Origin: Pontibaca salina
Lineage (GTDB): Bacteria > Pseudomonadota > Alphaproteobacteria > Rhodobacterales > Rhodobacteraceae
Assembly (NCBI RefSeq): GCF_016307205.1
Contig: NZ_JAEIJD010000007.1
Span: 1-64,000 of the forward strand
Length of the DNA stretch: 64,000 nt
Direction: 5' to 3'
Shown: in pieces, positions 55,303-64,000 of the stretch
Layout: each line of letters starts with the position of its first letter
Position numbering within the stretch: position 1 is the first letter of the stretch
Notes under the pieces: generated by a model
What the model saw: only the letters and a program-made list of their open reading frames with translations
What the model was told of the DNA's origin: nothing
The model's database searches: none
Position numbers and translations under genes: made by a program

Positions 55303-56427
55303 TTAACGTTTTTGTCCCGGTGCCACGAAGGGCAGCGCCACGACCTCGATCGGCAATCGCTTGCCGCGTAAATCGCCGTACAACCGTGTCCCGAGGCTGG
55401 CAAGATCGCTCGCCACATACCCCATGGCAATAGCCGCGCCGACGCTGGGCCCGAACCCACCCGAGGTGATCCGGCCGACCGGCTCGTCGCCAGTTTCATC
55501 AGCAAATAGCGCAACTCCCTCGCGCATCGGCGCGCGCCCCTCGGGGCGCAGTCCGACACGTTTGCGCGCTAGTCCCTGCTCCAATTGCTGCAGAACTGGC
55601 TCTGCACCGGGAAACCCGCCTGCACGTGCGCCATCACGGCGACGCAGCTTTGGGATCGCCCAGCCCAGTCCCGCCTCGCCCGGCAGGGTGGTCTCATCAA
55701 TGTCGTTGCCATAAAGGCACAACCCGGCCTCAAGCCGGAGCGAGTTGCGCGCCCCCAGACCGGCGGGCTGCACATCCGCATTTGCCAGCAAGGCGCGCGC
55801 AAAAGCTTCGGCCTTAGCGACAGGCAGCGAAATCTCATAGCCATCCTCGCCAGTATAGCCCGAGCGCGTCACCCACGCTTCGGCACCTTGCACTGTCAGA
55901 TTGCGAATATCCATGAACCGCATCCCGGCAGCTGCCGGATCGAACGCGGTCAGCACCGCCTCGGCGCTTGGCCCCTGCAGCGCCAGCAAGGCGCGGTCGG
56001 TAATCTCGCTGACCGTAACATCGGGCTCAAGCGCAGACTTCAGGCGGGCAATATCCTTAGCCTTGCAGGCCGCGTTAACCACCAGCAAAATATGGTCGCC
56101 GCGATTGGCGAACATCAGATCGTCCAGAATACCGCCGTCCGCGTTGGTGAAAAACCCATAGCGCTGCCGCCCTTCTCCCAGCCCGGCCACATCCATCGGC
56201 ATCTGCGTCTCAAGCGCCGCAGCGAGCTGCGCGAATGGTGCGCCCGACAGGATCACCTGCCCCATATGGCTGACGTCAAACAGACTGGCCTTTTCGCGGG
56301 TGTGCAAATGTTCTGCCATAATGCCGGGTTTGTATTGCACCGGAAGGTCATAGCCCGCGAACCCGACCATCTTCCCGCCCAGCTCATGATGCAGATCGAA
56401 CAGTGGTGTTTTCAATAGGTCACTCAT
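55303..56427 (-). CDS. gcvT: Glycine cleavage system aminomethyltransferase (T protein)
   Basis: GcvT transfers the methylene group from GcvH to tetrahydrofolate and releases ammonia. The 374-residue protein has the family start (PLFDLHHELGGKMVGFAGYDLPVQY), FDVSHMGQ and the folate-binding SGYTGEDGYEI. It is the first gene of the gcv operon, under a tandem glycine riboswitch in its 5' leader. Confidence 0.96.
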   Translation of the reverse strand: MSDLLKTPLFDLHHELGGKMVGFAGYDLPVQYKPGIMAEHLHTREKASLFDVSHMGQVILSGAPFAQLAAALETQMPMDVAGLGEGRQRYGFFTNADGGILDDLMFANRGDHILLVVNAACKAKDIARLKSALEPDVTVSEITDRALLALQGPSAEAVLTAFDPAAAGMRFMDIRNLTVQGAEAWVTRSGYTGEDGYEISLPVAKAEAFARALLANADVQPAGLGARNSLRLEAGLCLYGNDIDETTLPGEAGLGWAIPKLRRRDGARAGGFPGAEPVLQQLEQGLARKRVGLRPEGRAPMREGVALFADETGDEPVGRITSGGFGPSVGAAIAMGYVASDLASLGTRLYGDLRGKRLPIEVVALPFVAPGQKR

Positions 56428-56489
56428 AAACGCACCCCGTCAGGCAACTACATCTGGGCAGATGGTTTGACGATATAATTGATACATTC

Positions 56490-56533
56490 GGCACCTCGGC
56501 TTGGCTGCGCATCGCGCGCATGGGTTAGGTGCC
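56490..56533 (-). promoter_or_regulatory. Expression-platform hairpin candidate of the glycine riboswitch
   Basis: On the minus strand GGCACCT (56533-56527) can pair with AGGTGCC (56496-56490), enclosing a smaller TGCGC/GCGCA stem. The left arm overlaps the 3' edge of the second aptamer, so ligand binding could compete with this stem. It sits about 60 bases ahead of the gcvT start. Confidence 0.45.
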
Positions 56534-56692
56534 CCCTCTGTTTCTGCGCCTGAGATCGTTATCCCTTCGGCGGGTGCCCACAGACACCACTCTCCAGAGT
56601 TCGTATCGTGCCTGCGGTCCCTGAGCCTGAGAGTTTCCGGGGCGGTTGCTCCTTCGGCACCGGATTTCAAGCCCGGTTCTCCCGCATGCATC
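56528..56692 (-). promoter_or_regulatory. Tandem glycine riboswitch
   Basis: On the minus strand the first aptamer shows GCGGGAGAACC, GCCGAAGGAGCAA, then AACTCTCAGGC and GGGACCGC. The second shows CTCTGGAGAG, CGCCGAAGGGATAA and ATCTCAGGCGCAGA. These are the conserved blocks of the two-aptamer glycine riboswitch. It lies about 100 bases ahead of gcvT, the classical place for glycine-activated expression of the cleavage system. Confidence 0.92.
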
Positions 56693-56886
56693 GGTATACA
56701 TAAGGCGCAATTGGGCGCATGTGAAGCCCCATCGCGTCCGCACTCGTCGGAAAGTGTCGCCGGCGCTTGTCAACGTGCAGAGGTGGCTGGAATGTTCTTC
56801 GAAAAGGTTGCTTTACCGGTTAACGAGGCTGCACTCTCATGATAAGTAACGACAATGGCAGCGCCACAGGATTTGAAAGGCAGCAT

Positions 56887-58707
56887 GTGACACAGGCGAA
56901 TCGACTCATGTTATCCGGATTTCCCAGAGCGATTCGGACGCTGACTTTCACACTGCTTGCGACGCTGCCCGCCTGGGCACAGGCGGCGGATGTGAGCCTG
57001 ACCGCGCCCGGAGCACCGGATGATTTGACCAAGCGGTTGAAAGCGGCCTCGTCCGTGATGACGGCGGAAACCCACAATCTGACCACCGTGCAGGAGCTTT
57101 TGGCGGCGGCAAACGCCGATTACCGCACGATGGTGCAAGTAATGTACGACAACGGCTATTTCAGCCCCGTGGTGCGCATCGCGGTCAACGGGCGCGAGGC
57201 GGCGACAATCCCGCCCCTCAGCCCGCCGGCTCGCGTTGATACGATTGCCATAACCGTGCAATCCGGGCCGGTCTTCCAATTTGGACGCGCGCAGGTCGCG
57301 CCTCTGGCTGCCGATACCAAACTTCCGAAGACATTCGCCTCGGGCGAAACGGCCAGCACCGGCGCGATCCGCGACGCAGCCGGGGCTGCCGTCGATGGCT
57401 GGCGCGAAATCGGCCACGCCAAGGCACAGGTTGGCGACCAGCGCATCGTCGCCAACCATCCTGAAAGCGTTCTCGATGCCGAAATTGTCCTGCTGCCGGG
57501 GCCTGAGTTGCGGTTTGGCCGCATGATAATCACCGGTGAGTCTGCGGTGCGGCGCGAAGCGATCCGTCGGATCGCCGGGTTCCCCGAGGGCGAGGTCTAC
57601 AGCCCCAAGCAAATCCAGCGCGTCGGAACAAGGCTGCGGCGCACCGGCGCTTTTTCTGCAGTCGCGCTCAGCGAGGCCGAACAGCCCAACCGCGATGGCA
57701 CCTTGGATTTTGACGTCAACGTAGAAGACCAAAAGCCGCGCCGAATTTCATTTGGCGCTGAAATCTCGTCGCGCAGCGGGGTTGAGCTTTCGGCGGCATG
57801 GATGCACCGCAACCTTTGGGGCGCGGCCGAACGTCTGCGCCTTGAGGGGCGCTTGCGCAATATCGGCGGCGATGACGATATCGACGGTATTTTTCTGTTG
57901 CGTCTTGATCAGCCGGCGAAACTCGGACCAGACGATAGCGTCTTTTACATCTTCGAACTGGAACAACAAAACAAACCTCATTACTCGCTGAACCAGCTTT
58001 ACGTGGGTGCCGGGGTGCGGCGCGTTTTTTCCGATGATCTGTGGGCCGAGGCATCGCTCCAGCTTGGCAAAAGCAGGGCCGACGACGCCTTCGGCGATAA
58101 TCGTGATTTTGATTTGATAACGCTACCGCTCAAGGCGCAATGGGACCGCCGTGACAATCCGGTGAACGCGACAGAAGGCTTTTTTCTGGAGGCCGGAGTG
58201 ACACCGTTCCTCGACGTGTCAGGCTCTGCTTCCGGGGCGCATATTCTTGCCGATGCCCGTGGCTACTACAGTCTGGGACAATCCGACCGGATCGTCCTTG
58301 CGGCGCGGGTGCAGATGGGGTCCGTTCTCGGACCGTCGCTTTCCGAGATCTCCCCTGACTATCTGTTCTATTCCGGCGGTGCAGGCACCGTGCGAGGCCA
58401 ACCCTATCTGTCGCTGGGCGTTCCGGTCGGCGGGCAGATCGCCGGCGGGCGGTCATTGCTGACGGCATCGGCCGAGGTACGCGGGCGGATCACCGAAAAA
58501 ATCTCGCTCGTCGGGTTCTATGATATCGGCGCGGTCGACAGCAGCCAGTTCGTCAGCTCGGGGTCGCCGTACCATGCCGGTGCAGGGCTTGGTATGCGTT
58601 ACGATCTGGGTGGGCTTGGTCCACTGCGGCTGGATCTCGCGGTGCCGGTCAGCGGTGACACCAATGACGGATTGCAATTTTATCTCGGTATAGGGCAGGC
58701 ATTTTGA
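56887..58707 (+). CDS. tamA: Translocation and assembly module subunit TamA (Omp85 family)
   Basis: TamA is an outer-membrane Omp85 barrel that, with TamB, helps insert autotransporters and other outer-membrane proteins and supports lipid transport. The product (606 residues from this start) has a signal peptide (TFTLLATLPAWAQAA), POTRA-like repeats up to about residue 280, and a 16-strand-type barrel with the conserved TVRGQPYLSLG motif and a C-terminal Phe. GTG 56887 has AAAGG seven bases upstream; ATG 56839 would add 16 residues. Its stop overlaps the tamB start (TGATG). Confidence 0.93.
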   Translation: MTQANRLMLSGFPRAIRTLTFTLLATLPAWAQAADVSLTAPGAPDDLTKRLKAASSVMTAETHNLTTVQELLAAANADYRTMVQVMYDNGYFSPVVRIAVNGREAATIPPLSPPARVDTIAITVQSGPVFQFGRAQVAPLAADTKLPKTFASGETASTGAIRDAAGAAVDGWREIGHAKAQVGDQRIVANHPESVLDAEIVLLPGPELRFGRMIITGESAVRREAIRRIAGFPEGEVYSPKQIQRVGTRLRRTGAFSAVALSEAEQPNRDGTLDFDVNVEDQKPRRISFGAEISSRSGVELSAAWMHRNLWGAAERLRLEGRLRNIGGDDDIDGIFLLRLDQPAKLGPDDSVFYIFELEQQNKPHYSLNQLYVGAGVRRVFSDDLWAEASLQLGKSRADDAFGDNRDFDLITLPLKAQWDRRDNPVNATEGFFLEAGVTPFLDVSGSASGAHILADARGYYSLGQSDRIVLAARVQMGSVLGPSLSEISPDYLFYSGGAGTVRGQPYLSLGVPVGGQIAGGRSLLTASAEVRGRITEKISLVGFYDIGAVDSSQFVSSGSPYHAGAGLGMRYDLGGLGPLRLDLAVPVSGDTNDGLQFYLGIGQAF

Positions 58708-61700
58708 TGCGGATACTGGCATTTGTTCTGGGCTTTCTGGCGTGGCTCGCCGCTCCCTTGGCCGCGCAAGAGGTTGAAACCGAAGAGCCGGGGGGCTTTG
58801 TCGTCAATCTGCTTGAAGACCTGCTGTCCAGCGACAACCGCTATATCCATGTGGTCGGGTTGAAGGGTGCGTTAAGTTCGCGCGCCACGATCGAACAAAT
58901 TACCATCGCGGATGACGATGGCGTTTGGCTCACAATCAACAACGCGGTGCTGGACTGGAGCCGGCTGGCACTGCTACGGCGCAATTTCTCGGTAAAAACC
59001 TTAAGTGCCGAAAAAATTATCGTCGCCCGCCCCCCGACCCCGGTGGAGCCCGACCCTGAACTCCCCACACCCGAGGCGCAACCGTTTCGCCTGCCGGAAT
59101 TGCCAGTGGCGGTCCGTATCGGCGAATTGTCTGTTGGGCGATTGGAACTGGCCGAACCGGTCGTCGGCATTGCTGCCGATCTGTCGGTTGATGGAACCTT
59201 GTCGCTGGCCGAGGGCGCGCTCGAGTCACAGCTGAATATCGCCCGACTTGACCGGACCTCGGACCGGATTGAACTGACGGCGGGGTACAGCAACCAATCC
59301 AGTGAAATCACGCTGGATCTGGTGGCGGAAGAGGAGCAAGATGGGCTGCTGTCGCAATTGCTCAGTATCCCCGACTCCCCTGCCCTGCGTCTTAGCGCAA
59401 AAGGACAGGGACCGGTGAGCGATTTTACCGCCGATATCGCGCTGGCTTCAGACGGACAGAATCGGCTATCGGGACAGGTCAATTTGAGCGGCGTGCCCGA
59501 TCCGGATGCGCTTGATGACTCCGACCAGCGCGACAGCATCGCCTTTCAGGCGCAGCTTGCAGGCGATGTGACACCGCTGATGGCGGCGCAATATCACACG
59601 TTTTTTGGGACCGAAACGCGGCTTGACCTATCCGGGCGCAGCGATGCGGACGGCACTGTGGCGGTCAAGAACTTCGACATTGAATCGAATGCGCTGACCC
59701 TGACGGGTGCACTTGATATCGCAGCGGGCGGTAATCTGGATAATGTCGTCCTAGAGGGCCGCATCACGCCGCCGCAGGGTGATTCCGTGGTGCTGCCGAT
59801 CTCGGGCCCGGCGACCACCATTCAAAGTGCCAATATCGCGGCGCGGGTTGATGGACCCGCCAAGGAATGGATGCTGCAACTGGCGATCGATGGGCTGGGC
59901 CGCCCCGATCTGGAATTGCGTCGTGCCGAAATCAGCGCTGATGGCACCTTGGATCAAAGCCAAGGGCTGGATATTCGGGGGCAGGTCAATGCCGCGCTTG
60001 AGGGGTTGGACCTGAACGACGCAGACCTGAACCGCGCAGTTGGTGAAAATATCGTATTGACCGGGCGCTTTGACCGACCGGCCAAAAACGCCCTAAACCT
60101 GCGCGGCTTCCGCCTTGCGGGGACCGATTACGCGGCCATCCTGTCCGGCGAAATCGACGGGCTGAGCAGCGGTTTTCAGATTGACGGCTCCGCCGAGGTG
60201 ACCGCAAGCGACTTGTCTCGGTTTTCGGGACTGGCAGGGCGTCCGCTCGGCGGCGCGATCAAGGTCACGCTAACTGGTGACGGCGCACCATTGGGCGGTT
60301 TCTTTGACATCTCTCTCAACGCGAAAGCGCAGGATCTGAGTGCGGACATTGACCAGCTTGACCCGCTGATCACGGGCGAAACCGACCTGGCACTGGATGC
60401 GGTGCGCGATGAAAGCGGTATGCGGATCACGCAGTTCCAGATCGACGGGACCGCGCTCAACGCCCAAGCGCAGGCGGATCTGCGCACCGAAGACAGCACC
60501 CTGACCTTCAACGCCCGTTTGGACGACCTGGCGCGCGTGGTGCCTCAAGTTTCGGGCCCACTGACGGTAAAGGGCGACCTGAAACACGAGGGGACAGACT
60601 GGACTGGGACCGTCCGGGCCACGGGTCCGAACGATGCGTTTGCAAACCTCAATGGTCGCTACAGCACCGATGGCAGCGGTGACGTGACATTCGACGCTGC
60701 CGTGACACAATTCGAACGCTTCGTGCCCGAAATCAGGGGCACAGTCACCGCCACGGGCAGCGCGAAAAGCGCAGACGGTTCACTGTGGCAGGTCGCGACA
60801 CGACTGGATGGCCCGAGCGGATCTTTTGCCGATTTGACGGGCATGATCGAACCTGACGGCAGCGCCGATCTGCAATTCGACGCGGCAGTGAAGCGCTTTG
60901 AACGGTTCGTGCCCGAGGCGCCGGGAACCGTGACGGCCAAGGGCAGCGCCCAGCGTAACGGCACGACATGGCGCATCGACACGAATGCCACGGGCCCGGC
61001 CGGCATTGCGGCGCGGGTGAATGGAACCCTGAACGAGACCGATTTGAACGCTGACATCAACGCCACAGGTCAGCTGCAACTCGCTGCGGCAAACCGTTTC
61101 ATGTCCCCCAACTCGGCGCGCGGTCTGGCGCGGTTCGACCTGTCGCTGAAGGGCCAACCTTCACTGCAGGCGCTCAGTGGCACGATCAGCACCAATGGGG
61201 CCAGCGTCGCCCTGCCCGCTGCGGCCACGACGCTGAACGACATCAATGCGACAGTACAACTGGCCAATGCAAGCGCGCAGATCAACGTCACGGGGGGGCT
61301 GCGTGACGGAGGGCAATTCCGCGTCAGCGGGCCGATCGAACTGACCCCACCGCTTGACGCCAATCTATCGATGCAACTGAACCAACTGGTCCTGACGGAT
61401 AATGTCAGTCTGGAATCTGTCGCCGATGGCCAGCTTGCTTTTGACGGTCCGCTGCTGGGGAATGGCACATTGTCGGGCCGGATTATCTTTGGCGAGACTG
61501 AAATCAATATTGCCGCGCTTTCCGGAGCCGTGGGTGCGGCGCCGCTTCCGTCGATCCGACATATCGGTCAACCCGCCGCAGCGCGGCGCACGCTTGATTA
61601 TGCGGGCCTAATCAACAAGGGCAATGGTGGCGATGGCCCGGTTTATAATCTGAACCTGCAACTGGACGCGCCCAACCGTATCTTCGTGCGTGGGCGCGGA

Positions 61701-62333
61701 TTGCAAGCTGAACTGGGTGGCGGCATCCGGGTCGGCGGAACCACGGAAAATGTCGTGCCGTCGGGGCAAGTCGAACTGCTGCGCGGCACTTTCGACATTC
61801 TCGGCCGGCGGCTGCAATTGGACCGCGGCCTGATCACGCTTCAGGGCCGGTTACAGCCAGTGATGGACTTCTCGGCCAGCACCTCGACCTCGGAAGGCAC
61901 AGCCACCTTGCTGATCTCGGGCGCGCTCGACTCGCCTGTTATCGAGGTCACCTCCGACCCCGAACGGCCCAGCGAAGAGGCGCTGGCGATGCTGGTTTTC
62001 GGCGATGAGTTCACTTCGCTCTCGCCGGTCAAGATTGCGCAACTGGCGTCGTCGCTGGCCACCCTTGGCGGCAAGGGCGGCGGTTTCATGAGCCGTCTGC
62101 GCGAAAACCTAGGGCTGGACCAGCTCGATATCGGCACCGACGCTGGCGGGTCCGGGCAAGTGGGCGTTGGCAACTATCTATCTGACACCGTCTACACCGA
62201 ATTCTCGGTCAACGCGCAGGGCGAAACCGAAATCAACCTGAACTTTGACGTGACCGAAAGCTTCACGGTCAAGGGGATGGCCGACAATACCGGCGACACG
62301 TCGCTGGGCCTGTTCTTTGAACGTGATTATTGA
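58707..62333 (+). CDS. tamB: Translocation and assembly module subunit TamB
   Basis: TamB is an AsmA-like protein anchored in the inner membrane and spanning the periplasm to TamA. The 1,208-residue protein starts with a signal anchor (MRILAFVLGFLAWLAAPLAAQ), has a long beta-rich middle and the conserved C-terminal DUF490 domain ending FERDY. Residues about 601-785 contain three tandem units of 61-62 residues (nucleotides 60507-61062). It is translationally coupled to tamA. Confidence 0.95.
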   Translation: MRILAFVLGFLAWLAAPLAAQEVETEEPGGFVVNLLEDLLSSDNRYIHVVGLKGALSSRATIEQITIADDDGVWLTINNAVLDWSRLALLRRNFSVKTLSAEKIIVARPPTPVEPDPELPTPEAQPFRLPELPVAVRIGELSVGRLELAEPVVGIAADLSVDGTLSLAEGALESQLNIARLDRTSDRIELTAGYSNQSSEITLDLVAEEEQDGLLSQLLSIPDSPALRLSAKGQGPVSDFTADIALASDGQNRLSGQVNLSGVPDPDALDDSDQRDSIAFQAQLAGDVTPLMAAQYHTFFGTETRLDLSGRSDADGTVAVKNFDIESNALTLTGALDIAAGGNLDNVVLEGRITPPQGDSVVLPISGPATTIQSANIAARVDGPAKEWMLQLAIDGLGRPDLELRRAEISADGTLDQSQGLDIRGQVNAALEGLDLNDADLNRAVGENIVLTGRFDRPAKNALNLRGFRLAGTDYAAILSGEIDGLSSGFQIDGSAEVTASDLSRFSGLAGRPLGGAIKVTLTGDGAPLGGFFDISLNAKAQDLSADIDQLDPLITGETDLALDAVRDESGMRITQFQIDGTALNAQAQADLRTEDSTLTFNARLDDLARVVPQVSGPLTVKGDLKHEGTDWTGTVRATGPNDAFANLNGRYSTDGSGDVTFDAAVTQFERFVPEIRGTVTATGSAKSADGSLWQVATRLDGPSGSFADLTGMIEPDGSADLQFDAAVKRFERFVPEAPGTVTAKGSAQRNGTTWRIDTNATGPAGIAARVNGTLNETDLNADINATGQLQLAAANRFMSPNSARGLARFDLSLKGQPSLQALSGTISTNGASVALPAAATTLNDINATVQLANASAQINVTGGLRDGGQFRVSGPIELTPPLDANLSMQLNQLVLTDNVSLESVADGQLAFDGPLLGNGTLSGRIIFGETEINIAALSGAVGAAPLPSIRHIGQPAAARRTLDYAGLINKGNGGDGPVYNLNLQLDAPNRIFVRGRGLQAELGGGIRVGGTTENVVPSGQVELLRGTFDILGRRLQLDRGLITLQGRLQPVMDFSASTSTSEGTATLLISGALDSPVIEVTSDPERPSEEALAMLVFGDEFTSLSPVKIAQLASSLATLGGKGGGFMSRLRENLGLDQLDIGTDAGGSGQVGVGNYLSDTVYTEFSVNAQGETEINLNFDVTESFTVKGMADNTGDTSLGLFFERDY
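60507..61062 (+). repeat. Three tandem 61-62-residue units inside tamB
   Basis: Units start at 60507, 60690 and 60876. Units 2 and 3 share FDAAVxxFERFVPExxGTVTAxGSA with a GPxG loop; unit 1 is a more diverged version (LARVVPQVSGPLTVKGD). The period is 183 and 186 bases, so the repeat is in frame and probably lengthens the beta groove of TamB. Confidence 0.75.
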
Positions 62334-62465
62334 CCCTAGGTTTGCGCCCGATACGCGCGGGCTTTGCGTGAGCGTTTGTTCAGAGGGGTCGCCGCAGTCG
62401 GGTAAAAATAACCGCGGCGACCTGCGTCAGATCGTCAGTTTTTTGCGTATATGCGGAACTGGCGC

Positions 62466-63233
62466 TCAACGCAGACGTCGCGCATGTGCGATTTCGCGCG
62501 GCAGAATCGCGGCGCAAGCTGCATAGCGCGGGATCAGGCGGCGCGGGCTGGACAGCGCCCGCCACAGCCATTCCAGACCCACCCGCCGCATCCAGCGCGG
62601 CGCGCGGTGCTGATGTCCGCCAAGGAAATCTAATCCCGCCCCGATCGAGGCGAACCCGACGCTCGGAGCCAGAGCGCGCCCGCGCAGCGCCAGCGCCTCT
62701 TGACGCGGCGCGCCCAGTGCCAGCAGGCAGAGCCCGATACCTTCGTCTTCCAGCCGCTGCAGAATCTTCGCCGCCTCGATGCCTTCCGGATCAAATGGAA
62801 CCGAGGGCGAGATACACAACTGTACATCAAGCCCCGGAACCTGCGCGCTTAGCACCTCGCGGGCATCCTCCAGCGCCATCTCGGTGCTCCCAACCAGCGC
62901 CACTTTCGCGCCCGCCGCAGCCGCCATGTGGCAAAGTGGGATCACCAGATCCGATCCCGGCAGCAACTGTACCGGGCGGTGCGCAAGCTGGGACAGCGCA
63001 ACAATGGGCCGTCCGTCGGCGACCACATAATCGTGGCCTGCATAGACCTTGGCAAATTCCGGCGAGTTCCGCATCTTGACCAGATGGTCCAGATTGACTG
63101 TCGCCAACGCAAAACCCTGACGCGTCCCCAGACGGGCCTTCAATGCAGTTTCAAGCGCCGCCCAATCGGGAATATTGACCCGGATCGTCTGATCGTGAAA
63201 GCTGAACTGCAATGCTTGGCTCCGGTTCTTCAC
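62466..63233 (-). CDS. WecG/TagA/CpsF family glycosyltransferase
   Basis: This 255-residue glycosyltransferase of the WecG/TagA type (family GT26) typically adds a sugar such as N-acetylmannosamine to a lipid-linked acceptor in polysaccharide or teichoic-acid synthesis. It has the conserved ATVNLDHLVKMRNSPEF, VVADGRPIV and LALGAPRQEALA motifs. GTG 63233 gives the family-like N-terminus; the frame remains open to a TTG at 63299. Convergent with tamB and divergent from the membrane protein at the window edge. Confidence 0.88.
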   Translation of the reverse strand: MKNRSQALQFSFHDQTIRVNIPDWAALETALKARLGTRQGFALATVNLDHLVKMRNSPEFAKVYAGHDYVVADGRPIVALSQLAHRPVQLLPGSDLVIPLCHMAAAAGAKVALVGSTEMALEDAREVLSAQVPGLDVQLCISPSVPFDPEGIEAAKILQRLEDEGIGLCLLALGAPRQEALALRGRALAPSVGFASIGAGLDFLGGHQHRAPRWMRRVGLEWLWRALSSPRRLIPRYAACAAILPREIAHARRLR

Positions 63234-63524
63234 ATGAGAGGTAGCTTTACCTGTAACCGACTGAACCTCAACCTCAGACAGCCGGACGACAACCTGCAAT
63301 TCAATATCGATTTATTCCGGTATAGGGTATTATTTCAAAACGTTTTACCAGAAAATTTCGCGACAGTTTAGGTAAAATTGGCGGTTCGTCCGGGGCAAGC
63401 CGACCAGAAGTTACGCGACGCGGAGTCTGTGGCTTGCTATAGAAATCACTATCTGGTCCGATTCGCGGTCCGGTCGAAAGCAGTTCATTTCCGACCCTTT
63501 GCCCAAGGCAACGCCTGAAAACAA

Positions 63525-64000
63525 ATGCCTAATTCTCTTGCTTATCTGATCCTGGCCCTCTGGCCACTGATCTGTTTGGTGATGTTCCGCCGCATGCCGC
63601 GGGAACGGGCAATCATCTGGAGCATTCTTGGCGGCTATATGTTTCTACCCCCGATCGCCGTATTCGATGTGCCACTTCTGACACTGGACAAATTCGCAAT
63701 TGCTAGCATCGCCCCTTGGTTTATTTGCGTGTTTGTACTGAAGGAAGAAGTCAATTTGTGGCCACGCTCCACGCTGATACGGTTAGCGATGGTTGTTTTC
63801 GTTCTTAGTGTGGTCCCGACCGCCATGTTCAACGGGGATCCATTGTTTTTTTCCGGCGGCGCGTTCGGACAACCGGTGCCGCCGATACCCGGTTTGGGTG
63901 TGAAAGACATGATTTTGACGGTCGCTGCGCGGATCGTCGTTTTGTTGCCTTATCTTCTGGCACGGCAATACTTGGCAAACGCCAAGGCGCTGCGTGAACT
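63525..64000 (+). CDS. Multi-pass membrane protein, 5' part (O-antigen polymerase/ligase-like)
   Basis: The frame from ATG 63525 stays open to the window end (158 codons seen). It starts MPNSLAYLILALWPLICLVMF and shows at least four hydrophobic segments separated by short loops (for example IIWSILGGYMFLPPIAVF and LAMVVFVLSVVPTAMF). The pattern resembles O-antigen polymerases or ligases (Wzy/WaaL-like), and the adjacent WecG-type gene supports a polysaccharide role. The conserved periplasmic loop lies beyond the window, so the assignment is tentative. Confidence 0.65.
   Translation, partial: MPNSLAYLILALWPLICLVMFRRMPRERAIIWSILGGYMFLPPIAVFDVPLLTLDKFAIASIAPWFICVFVLKEEVNLWPRSTLIRLAMVVFVLSVVPTAMFNGDPLFFSGGAFGQPVPPIPGLGVKDMILTVAARIVVLLPYLLARQYLANAKALRE

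Larger units (their letters stand above)
56428..56886. other. Divergent leader region: gcvT riboswitch and tamA upstream DNA
   Basis: These 459 bases hold the glycine riboswitch on the minus strand (56528-56692) and its candidate expression-platform hairpin (56490-56533). The part from about 56693 to 56886 should contain the promoters for both the gcv leader and tamA. Frames that cross the riboswitch are not genes. Confidence 0.7.

Noticed and set aside
56440-56842. Several short frames upstream of gcvT
   Set aside because: They cross the glycine riboswitch aptamers and have no ribosome binding sites or family similarity.
1-64000. CRISPR arrays, insertion sequences, integrases or prophage
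   Set aside because: No regularly spaced repeats, transposase motifs or phage genes were seen. The only tyrosine recombinase is the housekeeping XerC, next to DUF484 as in other proteobacteria.

Overview
The window looks like an ordinary stretch of chromosome from an alphaproteobacterium of the Rhodobacteraceae (Roseobacter group). The evidence is lineage-typical genes and contexts: the cell-cycle regulator GcrA, phosphatidylcholine synthase Pcs, a DUF1127 protein, DUF484 next to xerC, ycjX-GNAT-ycjF, surE-pcm-nlpD without rpoS, a B. subtilis-type Fe-S PurF, and a tandem glycine riboswitch ahead of gcvT. The DNA is GC-rich with consistent codon usage. I see no prophage, insertion sequence, CRISPR array or integrated element. 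Placement within a genus is not possible from sequence reading alone.

Layout. 1-3 kb: tRNA-Asp, an SDR-like protein lacking the catalytic Tyr/Lys, an orphan ABC ATPase and a convergent WYL regulator. 3.1-5.6 kb: tatABC translationally coupled to a DUF815 ATPase. 5.6-13 kb (minus strand): radA, cvpA, purF, a small GspC/PilP-like protein, an SDR, surE, pcm and an nlpD-like lipoprotein. 13.2-15.2 kb: an esterase followed by small envelope genes (a decayed two-helix protein, an FNR-type box, a 68-residue membrane protein, two entericidin-like lipoproteins). 15.2-20.7 kb: lepA, a small secreted protein, a LysR regulator, a SIRT5-like sirtuin, a copper chaperone with a DUF2946 protein, and rpmB. 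20.9-28.1 kb: meaB, hrpB, 6-phosphogluconate dehydrogenase, a NUDIX hydrolase and a PiT phosphate transporter.

28.2-33.7 kb: argF, argD and an ABC-2 permease (minus), gcrA, a glutathione transferase and rpe. 33.9-43.4 kb: a 24-residue membrane protein, ruvCAB, DUF1127, prmA, priA, fsa, DUF484, xerC and pcs. 43.4-51.8 kb: a GreA/GreB-like factor, an EamA transporter, ileS, the coupled ycjX-GNAT-ycjF set and truA. 51.9-56.7 kb: gcvT-gcvH-gcvP with its riboswitch. 56.8-62.3 kb: tamA-tamB. 62.4-64 kb: a WecG/TagA-type glycosyltransferase and the start of a multi-pass membrane protein, probably the edge of a polysaccharide locus.

Functionally this is mainly housekeeping: protein export and envelope assembly (Tat, TamAB, NlpD), DNA repair and replication restart (RuvABC, PriA, RadA, XerC), translation (LepA, IleS, TruA, PrmA, bL28), and arginine, glycine and purine metabolism. 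Many genes overlap by 1-4 bases, and several converge on hairpins that look like bidirectional terminators. I found no clearly new multi-gene system. The best leads are a dispersed repeat family at gene ends (five copies in two subtypes), the cluster of very small envelope genes at 14-15.2 kb, the tat-coupled DUF815 ATPase, a 24-residue membrane protein with a strong ribosome binding site, and a three-unit internal repeat in TamB.
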